Assembly: GCF_001425445.1 (NCBI RefSeq) | Contig: NZ_LMQU01000001.1 | Location: forward strand, 435,221 to 499,220 | DNA: 64,000 bases | Direction of reading: 5' to 3' | DNA from: Devosia sp. Leaf420 | Lineage (GTDB): Bacteria; Pseudomonadota; Alphaproteobacteria; Rhizobiales; Devosiaceae | Shown here: positions 8,179 through 17,488 of the stretch, one piece after another | Numbering within the stretch: the first letter of the stretch is position 1 | How the letters are laid out: each line of letters opens with the position of its first letter | The notes under the pieces: model-generated | The model's database searches: none | What the model saw: the letters and a program-made list of their open reading frames with translations, nothing else | What the model was told of the DNA's origin: nothing | Translations under genes and position numbers: made by a program

Positions 8179-10371
8179 TCAGGCGATGAGGTGCGTGGGA
8201 CGCTGGCTCTTACCACCTTCGGCCGTCAGGAGATCGGTCATCGCTTCGGGCGTCAGCGGGCGGGAATAGAGATAGCCCTGAAGATAGGTGCAGCCCATTT
8301 CAGTCATGGCGTCGCTCTGGAGCGTGTCCTCGACGCCTTCCGCCGTGACCTTCATGCCGAGCGCTGACGCCGTGCCGACAATGAGACGGACGATGTGGCC
8401 AATGGCGGGTTCCGCATCGATGCGCTGGACATAGGACTTGTCGATCTTGAGCTTATCGACGGCATAGCTGCGCAAATAGCTGATCGACGCATAGCCCGTG
8501 CCGAAATCGTCGAGGGCGACGCTGATCCCGGCGCTGCGGAGTTCGCCCAGCGCAGCCTGCACTTCCTCGGAGTTTTGAAGCAAGGTGCCTTCGGTGATCT
8601 CGACTTCGAGGCGTTCCGGCGGGAGGCCTTCCTCGGCGAGGACCGCGAGGATGGTGGCGGGGAGCTTGGGATTGCGGAACTGGATGGGCGAGAAGTTGAC
8701 CGCGACCTGCGGCAGGCCAGCTTCGAGCGCAAAGCGGCAGGCGTGGCGGAGGACCCATTCGCCCAACTGATCGATGATGCCAGTCTCTTCAGCGAGAGCG
8801 ATGAACGCATCGGGAGAAAGACGACCGTGGCGGGGATTATCCCAACGCACCAAGGCCTCGGCGCCTGCGATGGTCTTTTGCTTCGCGTCGTAGACGGGCT
8901 GATAGGCGAGGTGCAGGCCTTCATTGGTGATGAGCGCATTGCGCAACTCCACTTCGAGGGCGCGGCGTTCGCGGCGGGTCCGGTCCATTTCCTCGTTATA
9001 GAGAGAGAAGCCGTCGCGGCCATCTTGCTTGGTGACGTAGAGAGCCACGTCGGCGCGGCGGAGCATTTCCTCGCCGCTCATTTCCTCGGCCTTTTCGAGC
9101 GCAGCACCGATGCTGAGCGTGATGGTGATGCGTTCGTTGCCGAGGACGATCGGGCTCTTGGTGCACTGGACGAGGCGCTGACAGATCCAGCGGGCCTGGC
9201 CTTCGCTGATGATGCCGGGATGGATGACGGCGAATTCGTCGCCACCAAGACGCGCGACGGTCGCGTCTTCGGGCATCTCCAGGGTCAGGCGGCGAGAGAC
9301 CTCTTTTAGAATGATGTCGCCGGCAGCATGACCGAGCGTATCGTTGATCGACTTGAAATGATCGACATCGACCGAGATGAGCAGCACCTTGGTCTCGGCA
9401 AGGAACTGATATTCCTTGGCCTCGCGCAGGCGGCGCTCGAACAGAGCGCGATTGGCGGTACCGGTCAGGGTATCGTGGAGCGAGAGATAGGTGGCTTGGG
9501 CGCGACTGGCTTCGAGAACCAGGGTCGTTTTGTAGAGCCACAGCAGAATGGCAATGAACATGCCGGCGCAGAAAGCAGCAAGCGTGATGAGCGCGGGGGC
9601 GGTTTCGCGCAGAAGGGCCTGGGCTGGCCGCGACGGCGTCCAGGTTAGGTTGGCGACTGTCTTGCCGCTCGAATCCCGCAGGACGATCAGCGGGCTCGAT
9701 GTCGGATCGGTGGTGCGATGGAGGTTGGCGACCTTGAGATCGGTGCCGAGCTTTTTGATGACAGCCTGATCGATCAGCTTGATCGAGACGAGAAGCAGTG
9801 AACTGCCCGGCTCGCTGCTCGGCCGATCGATGGGGCGAATACTGATGAAACCCTGGTCGCCGTTGGAGAAGCCAACTGTTTCAAGGGCGGCCAGGCCAGT
9901 AGCATTGCCGCGCATCAGGCTCGGATCGTCGAACTGCATACGGGCCAATTTGAGCCGCAGCTCATCGATGATGGGCTTAAGGACGAAGGCGTCCGACATG
10001 AGAAGGGTGCGGCCTGCGAAGTGACCATCGACAGAGGCGCGCAGAATGCGGCCGCGGGGACCGATGATGTAAGCGCGATTGTGGCCGGCGACCGTCGTCA
10101 GACGGCGGTCGATATAGCCATTGCCGTCAAAGCCGATATCGCCATCAACGATGATTGCGGTGTTCTGATCTGTCGCAAGCTGGGACCGGATCTGAAAGAT
10201 GCCGGTTTCAATCGCCGTGCGTTCTTCGTTGAGCCAGCGGCCATCGATGCTCTGGACGGCCCACCAGCCTGCGACCATGGCGACGGCGGCCATGCACAAG
10301 GCGAGAATGGCCGATGTCCACACGATCTGTGCGGACGCGCCCCGATCAACGAAGGAAGATGAAACCGCCAT
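8179..10371 (-). CDS. Membrane-anchored GGDEF-EAL cyclic-di-GMP protein
   Basis: 730 residues. A first membrane span near residues 16-37 and a second near 265-290 enclose a periplasmic sensor segment of about 225 residues. Then a diguanylate cyclase domain with an intact GGDEF motif (residues 376-380) and a phosphodiesterase domain with intact EALVRW (505-510), the EVEITEG strand and DDFGTGYAS loop. Both catalytic motifs are intact, so it may make or degrade c-di-GMP, or one domain may regulate the other. ATG 10371 is preferred; an upstream in-frame start has no ribosome site. It follows the family-5 importer operon but is separated by two hairpins, suggesting its own promoter. Confidence 0.92.
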   Translation of the reverse strand: MAVSSSFVDRGASAQIVWTSAILALCMAAVAMVAGWWAVQSIDGRWLNEERTAIETGIFQIRSQLATDQNTAIIVDGDIGFDGNGYIDRRLTTVAGHNRAYIIGPRGRILRASVDGHFAGRTLLMSDAFVLKPIIDELRLKLARMQFDDPSLMRGNATGLAALETVGFSNGDQGFISIRPIDRPSSEPGSSLLLVSIKLIDQAVIKKLGTDLKVANLHRTTDPTSSPLIVLRDSSGKTVANLTWTPSRPAQALLRETAPALITLAAFCAGMFIAILLWLYKTTLVLEASRAQATYLSLHDTLTGTANRALFERRLREAKEYQFLAETKVLLISVDVDHFKSINDTLGHAAGDIILKEVSRRLTLEMPEDATVARLGGDEFAVIHPGIISEGQARWICQRLVQCTKSPIVLGNERITITLSIGAALEKAEEMSGEEMLRRADVALYVTKQDGRDGFSLYNEEMDRTRRERRALEVELRNALITNEGLHLAYQPVYDAKQKTIAGAEALVRWDNPRHGRLSPDAFIALAEETGIIDQLGEWVLRHACRFALEAGLPQVAVNFSPIQFRNPKLPATILAVLAEEGLPPERLEVEITEGTLLQNSEEVQAALGELRSAGISVALDDFGTGYASISYLRSYAVDKLKIDKSYVQRIDAEPAIGHIVRLIVGTASALGMKVTAEGVEDTLQSDAMTEMGCTYLQGYLYSRPLTPEAMTDLLTAEGGKSQRPTHLIA

Positions 10372-10441
10372 GTTGCTGCCTCTGATCAGAGAGGTTGTAG
10401 GGCCATGCAAATGAGGAATTGGTTTAATTCGGAGAGAAAGA

Positions 10442-10492
10442 ATGCAAAGCGCAGAGTTATTTGATCAAGAAAGTTGTCTCGGCGCTTTGCAT
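10442..10492 (-). terminator. Long-stem hairpin after the family-5 ABC operon
   Basis: Perfect 11-bp arms ATGCAAAGCGC (10442-10452) and GCGCTTTGCAT (10482-10492) with a 29-base loop; read on the minus strand it is followed by TCTTTCTCTCC. A smaller hairpin GTTAAGG/CCTTAAC lies at 10504-10522. Together they probably end the operon before the GGDEF-EAL gene. Confidence 0.6.
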
Positions 10493-10530
10493 CTGTTGCG
10501 CAAGTTAAGGCTGAACCTTAACCCACATCA

Positions 10531-11547
10531 CTAGAGATGATGGCACCGTGCGATGTGGCCCGGGCCGACCGCGACGGGCGCCGGCATGTTCTCCTTGCAA
10601 ATCGCAGTGGCGCGCGGACAGCGCGACACGAAGGGACAGCCGCGGCTATCGCGGGTCCACAAAGGGATATCAGCAGCGCGGCGCTTGTTGCCTGTCGTGA
10701 CCTTTCGCATCGGGTTGGGCACGGATTCGATGAGGAGCTGTGTGTAAGGATGCGAGGGGTTGTCGGTGATCGATGTGCTGGGCCCCTGCTCCACCACATG
10801 CCCGGCATACATGACCGCGGCGTCTTCGGCGAAGTAACGCGCCGTGGCAATGTCGTGCGTGATGTAGAGCGCGGCGAGATTGCGCTCTCGTTTCAAGTCT
10901 TCGAGCAGATTGAGAATGCCGAGACGCACCGAGACGTCGAGCATGGAGGTGGGTTCGTCGGCGAGGAGGACTTGCGGGCGAACGGAAAGCGCGCGGGCGA
11001 TGGCGACGCGCTGACGCTGCCCGCCGGAGAGTTCGTGGGGACGGCGGGTCAGATAATCAGCAGCGGGACGGAGACCGACGCCTTCGAGGAGGTGGAGCAT
11101 TTCAGCCTTGATCGCCGCCTTGCCCCTGAGATCGGGACGATGGAGGCGCAGGGGACGTTCGAGGTGGTAGCCGATGCTTTGGGTGGGGTTGAGCGAGCCG
11201 AAGGGGTCCTGGAAAACCATCTGCACCTGCGAGCGATATTGCTGCATGCGGTCGCCGTGGAAGCTGGTGATGTCCTCGCCGTGGAAGCGAATGGAGCCGT
11301 TGGTGGGTTCATAGACGCGGGCAAGCATGCGGGCGCAGGTGGATTTGCCGGAGCCGGATTCGCCGACCAACGCCAAGGCGCGGCCGCGGGTGAGACGGAG
11401 CGAGACGCCGGAGAGCGCTTTCAAAAATGTCTGGTTGAGGAAGGCGCCACCGAGGACGAATTCCTTATCGACATTGTCCATCTCGATGATGGCGGGCTCG
11501 GCGAGAGCGGATGTCGGGCTAGCCGTTTCTAGTTCAGCAAGTGACAT
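10531..11547 (-). CDS. ABC transporter ATP-binding protein, oligopeptide/oligosaccharide class (F-type)
   Basis: 338 residues: Walker A GESGSGKST, signature LSGGQRQRV, Walker B LLADEPTS, and the C-terminal extension with a spaced cysteine pair (CPFVSRCPRA) found in OppF/DppF-type ATPases. It couples ATP hydrolysis to import through the two permeases upstream. The ATG at 11547 has AGGAG upstream and overlaps the preceding ATPase gene by 19 bases, indicating translational coupling. It is the last gene of the five-gene importer. LacI-type control (see 16435) suggests the cargo is a saccharide rather than a peptide. Confidence 0.88.
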   Translation of the reverse strand: MSLAELETASPTSALAEPAIIEMDNVDKEFVLGGAFLNQTFLKALSGVSLRLTRGRALALVGESGSGKSTCARMLARVYEPTNGSIRFHGEDITSFHGDRMQQYRSQVQMVFQDPFGSLNPTQSIGYHLERPLRLHRPDLRGKAAIKAEMLHLLEGVGLRPAADYLTRRPHELSGGQRQRVAIARALSVRPQVLLADEPTSMLDVSVRLGILNLLEDLKRERNLAALYITHDIATARYFAEDAAVMYAGHVVEQGPSTSITDNPSHPYTQLLIESVPNPMRKVTTGNKRRAADIPLWTRDSRGCPFVSRCPRATAICKENMPAPVAVGPGHIARCHHL

Positions 11548-12500
11548 GCAGCCTGGCTCCTGTGCTCGGGGTAGAGACGCAGTTCGGGATTTTCGACACG
11601 GCAAATGTCCATGGCGCGCGGGCAGCGCGGCGCGAAACGGCAGCCTTGCGGCAAGGAGCGCAAATCCGGTGGAGAGCCTGGAATGCCTTCCATACGGAGA
11701 CGCGGGCCAGTCAAAGGCGGGAAGCTATTGCCCAAGGCGCGGGTATAGGGATGAAGCGCATTGGTGAGAATGGCTTCGGATGGCGCAACTTCGACCAGCT
11801 CGCCAGAATACATGATGCCGATGCGATCGCAGAATTCGATCATCAAGCCGAGATCATGGGTGATGAAGAGCACCGAAAAGCCGAGCTTGGCTTTGAGGTC
11901 GACGATCTGCTCGATGATGTCGCGCTGGACGACGACATCGAGCGCCGTGGTCGGCTCATCCATGATGATAAGGCGCGGATTGAGCGCCAAGGCAATGGCG
12001 ATGCAGATACGCTGGCGCATGCCTCCGGAGAACTGATGGGAGAAATCGTCGAGGCGCGCCGGCGGAATACCGACGAGCTCGAAGAGTTCTTCGGCGCGGG
12101 CCCGGGCGCCGTCGGCGCCGAGGCCGGGATTGTGGGTTTCGATGACGTCGGTAATCTGCTCGGCGACGGGAATGACCGGATTGAGCGCGTTCATGGCCGA
12201 CTGGAAAACGAAGCTGACCTCATTCCAGCGATAGGCTTTGAGCCGCGCCTTATCGAATTTGAGGACGTTTTCGCCGTTTAAGCGCACTTCGCCGCCGGAA
12301 ACGAGACCGGGGAGACGGGTCAGACGCGCGAGGGCAAAGGCGACGGTGGATTTGCCGCAGCCGCTTTCGCCGGCGAGACCAAAGGCCTCGCCCTCGCGGA
12401 TATCGAAGTCGATGCCATTGACGGCGCGGGCGATGGAATGTTCGCCGACATAGTCGACGGTGAGGTTTCGCACCTCAAGCAAAGCACGATCAGAAGACAT
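11529..12500 (-). CDS. ABC transporter ATP-binding protein, oligopeptide/oligosaccharide class (D-type)
   Basis: 323 residues with Walker A GESGCGKST, signature FSGGMRQRI, Walker B IIMDEPTTALD and the C-terminal oligopeptide/dipeptide extension containing CRFAPRCPRAMDIC. It is the partner of the F-type ATPase encoded next; the two form a heterodimer in this importer class. The ATG at 12500 has a GGGGAGA ribosome site and lies 11 bases inside the end of the permease gene. A longer in-frame version would run deep into that permease gene and is rejected. Confidence 0.88.
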   Translation of the reverse strand: MSSDRALLEVRNLTVDYVGEHSIARAVNGIDFDIREGEAFGLAGESGCGKSTVAFALARLTRLPGLVSGGEVRLNGENVLKFDKARLKAYRWNEVSFVFQSAMNALNPVIPVAEQITDVIETHNPGLGADGARARAEELFELVGIPPARLDDFSHQFSGGMRQRICIAIALALNPRLIIMDEPTTALDVVVQRDIIEQIVDLKAKLGFSVLFITHDLGLMIEFCDRIGIMYSGELVEVAPSEAILTNALHPYTRALGNSFPPLTGPRLRMEGIPGSPPDLRSLPQGCRFAPRCPRAMDICRVENPELRLYPEHRSQAACHLLN

Positions 12501-13527
12501 CGGCGCTTCTCCCCCGGCTGCGCAGGAACCGCTTGATGCCGCCGATGCCGCGCGAGGCCTTGAGCTGCGGATTGGTGATTTCGTCCACTGCAAAATTGAT
12601 CATCACAAGCGCAGCGCCTGTGAGCATGATGGCGACGGCCGGTGGCCAGATTTCCCACCAGGCGCCGGTCTGGAGCGCCATGTTGTTTTGGGCCCAATAG
12701 AGCATGGTGCCCCAGGTGACGGCATTGGGATCGCCGAGGCCGATGAAGCTCAGGGCGGCTTCGGCAAGGATGGCCGAGATGGTGCCGAGCACGAGTCCGC
12801 CCATGAAGAAGCTCAGCATATTGGGGAAGATTTCCTTGAAGATGATCCGCCACTTTTTCTCACCCATGAGCTCGGCGGAGAGCACGAATTCGCGAGTGCG
12901 GAGGGAGAGGGTCTGCGTACGAATGGTGCGGGCGGGCCAGCCCCAGCCGGTGAGGGCGAGGACAATGCCGATGACAAGGGGGCCTGCACTATCCACCAGA
13001 CTGGCTATGACGATGATGAGGGGGAGGCCCGGCAGGACAAGCACGACATTGACGAAGAAGGTGAGGATGTCGTCAACGCGGCCGCCGAAATAGCCGGCGG
13101 AAATGCCGATGGCGAGACCGATGACGGCGGCGGCGATGCCGGCGCCGAAGCCGACGGCGAGGCTGATGCGGCCGCCATAGGCGACCTGGGTATAGACGTC
13201 CTTGCCCATACGGGTGGTGCCGAGGACGTGCTCATAGCCCGGCGCGACATGGGGTTTCCCGGCGCGGCGGTGCGGATTGTACTCGCTGAACATGGGCGCG
13301 AGGATCGAGAACAGGATCATGGCGAGGAGAATGATGACGCCGATCATGCCCTTCTTATTGGTGACGAAGGCGGCGACCGACGGCGAGAGGCGGCTGGTCC
13401 AGCCGGGTTTTTGCTTGATGCGGAGTTCGCGTATCAATTCGATCTGGCTGGGGGCAGCGCTGGCGAGCGCGGCGTCGTCGAGGCGATCGAGCAAGGAACT
13501 GGAGGCGGTTTGGGTGATGTCGGCCAT
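12490..13527 (-). CDS. ABC transporter permease, DppC-like
   Basis: 345 residues. The N terminus is a cytosolic lead (about 60 residues) typical of OppC/DppC, followed by a span near GVIILLAMILFSILAP, a HVLGTTRMGKDVYTQVAYG segment and the permease EAA-type loop around LIGEKKWRIIFKEIFPN. It forms half of the pore with the upstream permease. The gene starts three bases after the previous stop and overlaps the next gene, so all transporter genes appear to be one transcript. Confidence 0.88.
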   Translation of the reverse strand: MADITQTASSSLLDRLDDAALASAAPSQIELIRELRIKQKPGWTSRLSPSVAAFVTNKKGMIGVIILLAMILFSILAPMFSEYNPHRRAGKPHVAPGYEHVLGTTRMGKDVYTQVAYGGRISLAVGFGAGIAAAVIGLAIGISAGYFGGRVDDILTFFVNVVLVLPGLPLIIVIASLVDSAGPLVIGIVLALTGWGWPARTIRTQTLSLRTREFVLSAELMGEKKWRIIFKEIFPNMLSFFMGGLVLGTISAILAEAALSFIGLGDPNAVTWGTMLYWAQNNMALQTGAWWEIWPPAVAIMLTGAALVMINFAVDEITNPQLKASRGIGGIKRFLRSRGRSADVF

Positions 13528-13530
13528 GGG

Positions 13531-14505
13531 TCAGCCCTTTCTCAAGCGCGGATCGAGAACGACGTTGGCAATGTCGGAGAGGAAATTGGCGACCAGCACC
13601 GACATGGTGAGTAGCAGGAGCTGGGCCTGGATGAAGGAATAGTCGCGGCTCTCGATGGCGGTGACGGTGAACTTGCCGAGGCCGGGATAATTGAACACCT
13701 GTTCGGTGACGAGGGCGCCGCCGAGGAGGAAGCCGACCGAAAGGGCGAGCGAGGTGATCTGCGGCAGGATGGCGTTGCGGGCGACGTAGCGATAGCGGAC
13801 GCGGCGATCGCTCAGGCCCTTGGCGCGGGCCAGGATGACGAAATCCTCGTTGAGGAGATTGATCATCACATTGCGCATGCCGAGGTGCCAGCCGCCAAAG
13901 CTAACGATGAGGATCGAAAGCACCGGCAAGGTCGCGTGATAGAGAACGTTGCCGATGAATTCGAAACTCCAATTGGGCGAGAGGCCGGTCGAGTGGGCGC
14001 GGCCGAGCGGGAACCACTGGAGCTGAAGCGAGAAGGCGTAAAACAGCAGCAGCGCGACGACGGCGGGCGTGAAGGCATTGAGCATCACGTTGATTGGCGT
14101 GAAGACGCTGTCGAAGAAGCCACCGCGATTCCAGGCGGCGTGAATGCCCATCATGGTGCCGATGAGAAAGGCAAAGGTGATCGCGATGCCGACAAGGACG
14201 AGGGTCCAGGTGGCGCCATAAAAGAGGAGCGACGAGGTCGGCTCGGGGAACTGGACGGTCGAGATGCCGAAATCCATCCGCATGACCTGGCCGACATAGC
14301 TCAGATATTGCTCCCACATGGAGCCGGTGGTGCCATAGGAGGCGCGGATGGCTTCGATCTGCGCTTCGTTGAGGCGCCCCTGGAAGGACGCGATGATGCG
14401 CGCCGAAGGATCGCCCGGCATGATGCGCGGGATGAAGAAATTGAGCGTCACCGCCACAAAGAACGCGGCCAGGTAAAAGGCGACGCGCCGCAAGATGTAA
14501 AGCAT
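13531..14505 (-). CDS. ABC transporter permease, DppB-like
   Basis: 324 residues with an N-terminal span (LRRVAFYLAAFFVAVTLNFFIPRIMPGDP) that is the hallmark start of OppB/DppB permeases, several further spans, and an EAA-type loop around ARAKGLSDRRVRYRYVARNAILP. ATG 14505 with GAGG nine bases upstream is preferred to a TTG 15 bases earlier. It is separated from the receptor gene by 141 bases containing a hairpin, whereas the following permease is three bases away. Confidence 0.88.
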   Translation of the reverse strand: MLYILRRVAFYLAAFFVAVTLNFFIPRIMPGDPSARIIASFQGRLNEAQIEAIRASYGTTGSMWEQYLSYVGQVMRMDFGISTVQFPEPTSSLLFYGATWTLVLVGIAITFAFLIGTMMGIHAAWNRGGFFDSVFTPINVMLNAFTPAVVALLLFYAFSLQLQWFPLGRAHSTGLSPNWSFEFIGNVLYHATLPVLSILIVSFGGWHLGMRNVMINLLNEDFVILARAKGLSDRRVRYRYVARNAILPQITSLALSVGFLLGGALVTEQVFNYPGLGKFTVTAIESRDYSFIQAQLLLLTMSVLVANFLSDIANVVLDPRLRKG

Positions 14506-14619
14506 CTGTCCAATCCTCAAAGGAACCGGGCGGGGCCGGGAGTGAACCTCGCCTCGGCCTGGGCAGCGTTCGCACGGGACTTTTGGGGGCTCGCGAGAAC
14601 GCGCCTGTCGGGTCTGGTT

Positions 14620-14638
14620 CCTGCGGCGTGGCCGCAGG
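14620..14638 (-). terminator. Hairpin between receptor and permease genes of the family-5 importer
   Basis: Perfect 8-bp arms CCTGCGGC (14620-14627) and GCCGCAGG (14631-14638) with a three-base loop, just after the receptor stop on the minus strand. There is no U-tract, so it probably protects the receptor mRNA 3' end or causes partial termination. Confidence 0.5.
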
Positions 14639-14646
14639 AGCGCAGG

Positions 14647-16341
14647 CTACTTGGCGATCGGCTTTAGTGAGAGAGCGTGGATGACGCGCTCACGGGTGCC
14701 TTCGAAGACGACGGGACGGACATAGGGATTTTCCTCGGTCACCCAGCCCTCGAAATTGCGGGTCGAATACTCGTACCAGGTCGGATTGGCGAAGAGCCCG
14801 ATGACGGGCAGATTTTCAGCCACGGCGACGTGGATGTTCTTCATCTGCGTCATCTGCTCGGCGGGATCCGCGGTGCCACGGAAGGCGTCGAGCGCGGCTT
14901 CGACTTCGGGCAAGCGCATCTGGTGCATGGCCTGATAATCGACGCGGCCCTTTTCCATGTTCCGCGGATTGAACATCGGATTATAGGTGTTGTAGGGCGT
15001 CGGGCCGCCATTGGTCCACATGATGTAACTGTCGAAATCGCCGGTGCGGGCCTTATCGTTCCAGGCACCCTGATCCATGGTGCGGACGACGGCATTGACG
15101 CCCACATCTTGCAGGTTTTCCGAGATGGTCTGCCCGGTATTGATCCAGTCGGTCCAGCCATTGGGGATGTTGATCTCGAAGGAGATCGGCGTGCCATCGG
15201 GATTGTCGCGGAAACCGTCACCATCGGCATCGACGAAGCCGGCGGCATCGAGCAGTTCGATCGCCTTGTCGGGATCGTATTGCATCAGCCAGGTATAGGG
15301 CTCGAGGGCGGCTTCATCGAACCAATTGGCATAGGTCTCGCCAGTGCCGACGGGGAAGCGTGTATGGGTCGTGAGGCCAAAGGTCGAGATATCGACGATG
15401 GTGTCGCGGTCGATGGCGACGGAAATGGCTTTGCGGAATTCGAGATCGTTGAAAGGCGCCTTGGTGGTGTTGATCTGTAGGTTCACATCGCCGCCGGGCG
15501 GGAGCCAATAATTGTTGAACTCGCTCTGGGGCGTGAAGGTGATCTCGGGATCGGTGAGGCCCGTGCCGAGCCAATCGACTTCGCCGGCCGACATGGCGGC
15601 GATGATCTGCTCATTGCCATTGAGCTGCAGGAAGCGCAGGCAATCGATGGCGTTTTCTGCGTTGTAGCGGCTGGTCTCGTTGCGGCAGAGCTCGACCGAG
15701 GAGCGCGAGAAATTGGTGACTTCGGTCCAGGGACCGGTGCCGACCGGCTTGGTATTGGCGTAGTTCTTCGGATCTTCGATATCGGCCCAGATGTGCTGGG
15801 GGAGTGTATAGATGGCGCCTAGCGCGAACTTGGCGAGGGAGTCCGGTTCCTTGAGGTTGAACTTGACGGTGTAGTCGTCGATTTTTTCGGCACTGACCAC
15901 GGAGCCGGTATCGGTATCCTCGACATAGACGTCGATGCCCATCGGGTAATCCTGATGAGCCTTGGCATAGTCGAAGGTAAAGACCACGTCGTCGGCGTTG
16001 AAATCCTCGCCGTCGCTCCACTTCACGCCTTCGCGCAGCTTGTAGGTGATCGACATGAGATCGTCGGCGATCTCGTAGGAGGTCGCGAGCGCGGGGTAAT
16101 CCTTGTCCGGGTTCCAGATATTGTCGATCCAGAGCGGCTCGTAAGCAAAGTCGCGGACCATCTGCTGCGGTCCGGTGGGATTGTTCGGATTGAAATTCTC
16201 GACCAGAGCGTCGCTATCGATGGGGTGCAGGGTGAGCACGACCCTATCCTGGGCGAGCGCCGGTATTGAAAGGGCCAAAGTGGCCGCACCTGCGCCTAGT
16301 AGTGCCAGGGCCTTGATGGACTTCAGATTTTTAACCGCCAA
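14647..16341 (-). CDS. Family-5 extracellular solute-binding protein (likely oligosaccharide receptor)
   Basis: 564 residues, signal peptide about 1-30 (ends IPALAQD). SBP_bac_5 features: LREGVKWSDGEDFNADDVVFTFDYA, PVGTGPW, and INTTKAPFNDLEFRKAISVAIDRD. Family 5 binds peptides, nickel or, in a large subgroup, plant oligosaccharides such as cello- or xylo-oligomers. The start is a TTG with a very strong AGGAGGAG site upstream. A 14-bp palindrome at 16371-16384, shared with the promoter of the adjacent LacI-family gene, lies 30 bases upstream, which argues for sugar control and a sugar ligand. Ligand identity is inference. Confidence 0.87.
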   Translation of the reverse strand: MAVKNLKSIKALALLGAGAATLALSIPALAQDRVVLTLHPIDSDALVENFNPNNPTGPQQMVRDFAYEPLWIDNIWNPDKDYPALATSYEIADDLMSITYKLREGVKWSDGEDFNADDVVFTFDYAKAHQDYPMGIDVYVEDTDTGSVVSAEKIDDYTVKFNLKEPDSLAKFALGAIYTLPQHIWADIEDPKNYANTKPVGTGPWTEVTNFSRSSVELCRNETSRYNAENAIDCLRFLQLNGNEQIIAAMSAGEVDWLGTGLTDPEITFTPQSEFNNYWLPPGGDVNLQINTTKAPFNDLEFRKAISVAIDRDTIVDISTFGLTTHTRFPVGTGETYANWFDEAALEPYTWLMQYDPDKAIELLDAAGFVDADGDGFRDNPDGTPISFEINIPNGWTDWINTGQTISENLQDVGVNAVVRTMDQGAWNDKARTGDFDSYIMWTNGGPTPYNTYNPMFNPRNMEKGRVDYQAMHQMRLPEVEAALDAFRGTADPAEQMTQMKNIHVAVAENLPVIGLFANPTWYEYSTRNFEGWVTEENPYVRPVVFEGTRERVIHALSLKPIAK

Positions 16342-16370
16342 TTGATTCTCCTCCTCGTTGGCAGAAATTC

Positions 16371-16384
16371 TGGGATCGATCCCA
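16371..16384 (-). promoter_or_regulatory. LacI-family operator upstream of the family-5 importer operon
   Basis: TGGGATCGATCCCA is a perfect 14-bp palindrome with a central CG, the usual form of LacI-family sites. It lies 30-43 bases upstream of the receptor start. A near-identical site is upstream of the regulator gene at 17489-17502. Confidence 0.8.
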
Positions 16385-16434
16385 TATTTGTCAGACTATG
16401 CCGGCTTCCTCCAAGTTGCCGGGCAGTCACACGG

Positions 16435-17457
16435 TTACGCGACCTCCTTGATCGATTGGACAGGCGCCACGCTTGTTCGGATGACGAGGCTGGTCTCGAC
16501 GCTGGCACTGAGGGGGCCAGAGGTCGGATCATCCATAAGGCGCAGCAAAAGATTGGCCGCTTGCTGACCCAGTGCATCCACCTGTTGGCGGACGGTGCTG
16601 AGCGGCGGCGTCAGGTATTTGGCGAAGAACGCGTCGTCGAACCCCATGACGGAGACGTCGCCTGGAACGGAGCGGCCGAATTCTCGGAGCGCCTCATAGA
16701 CGCCTGCGGCGATATCGTCGTCGCCCGCGAATATGGCGGTGAAGGCCCTGCCCTCTTCGATCAGCGTCCTGGTGGCGCCATAGCCGAACCGCTCGAGGAA
16801 CATGCCGTAGACGACATGAATGTCGTCCAGTGTCAGGCCGAAGGCGGCGAGCGCATCGGTGACGCCGCGCAGACGCTCCTGGCTATCGCCGAGTGTAAGA
16901 TTAGCAGAGAGATATACGATGTCGCGGTGACCCTGCTCCAGCAGATGCGTCATCGCATTGCGGGCGCCCTGATAGTTTTCGAGCACGACGTTGCCGCGCG
17001 AGAGCGGACAATGATCCTTGCCGATGGAGACGACGGGGATGCGCGCCGCGCGCAGGATCTCGACCACATCGGGACGCATGGGATGCTCGAGATAGAGCAC
17101 GATGCCATCGCAGGAGCGATCGATGAGTTCGAGGATGGCACGAGATTCCTGGTCCTCGTCGGCATATCCCGACGACACCATGAGCGACTTGCCGGAAGGA
17201 CGGACGGCGCGCTGCACGCCAAAAATGATGCTCGCGAAATAGGGCGTGCCGATATCGACGACAACGGCGCCGATGACATTGGATCGATTGGAACGCAGCG
17301 CGCGGGCATGGGTATTGGGCCGATAGCCCAGATCGGCGATGGCCTGCTCGATGGCCTTGCGCTTGGATTCGGAAACGTAGCCATTGCCGGCGACGACGCG
17401 CGACACGGTGGAACGGGAGACACCGGCGCGTCTCGAAACGTCGTCAATCGTCGCCAT
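16435..17457 (-). CDS. LacI-family transcriptional regulator of the family-5 importer
   Basis: 340 residues. The helix-turn-helix begins at the start codon (MATIDDVSRRAGVSRSTVSRVVAGNGYVS), followed by the hinge helix ALRSNRSNVIG and a periplasmic-binding-protein-like sensor domain ending with SVMGFDDAFFAKYLTPPLSTVRQ. The ATG at 17457 has a GGGAGGGAG site. Its own promoter and the downstream importer promoter carry the same palindrome at equal distance from the start codon, so it very likely represses both. The inducer would be a sugar, as for most of the family. Confidence 0.92.
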   Translation of the reverse strand: MATIDDVSRRAGVSRSTVSRVVAGNGYVSESKRKAIEQAIADLGYRPNTHARALRSNRSNVIGAVVVDIGTPYFASIIFGVQRAVRPSGKSLMVSSGYADEDQESRAILELIDRSCDGIVLYLEHPMRPDVVEILRAARIPVVSIGKDHCPLSRGNVVLENYQGARNAMTHLLEQGHRDIVYLSANLTLGDSQERLRGVTDALAAFGLTLDDIHVVYGMFLERFGYGATRTLIEEGRAFTAIFAGDDDIAAGVYEALREFGRSVPGDVSVMGFDDAFFAKYLTPPLSTVRQQVDALGQQAANLLLRLMDDPTSGPLSASVETSLVIRTSVAPVQSIKEVA

Positions 17458-17488
17458 GCACTCCCTCCCTTCCGCTGCCGATCCTCTG

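Noticed and set aside
12460..13614. 384-codon plus-strand open frame
   Set aside because: Antisense to the DppC-like permease; acidic low-information translation with no motif.
10531..16341. Naming the family-5 importer as a dipeptide transporter (dpp)
   Set aside because: Sequence families match Dpp/Opp, but the linked LacI regulator and shared operators point to a saccharide; no gene symbols were given.
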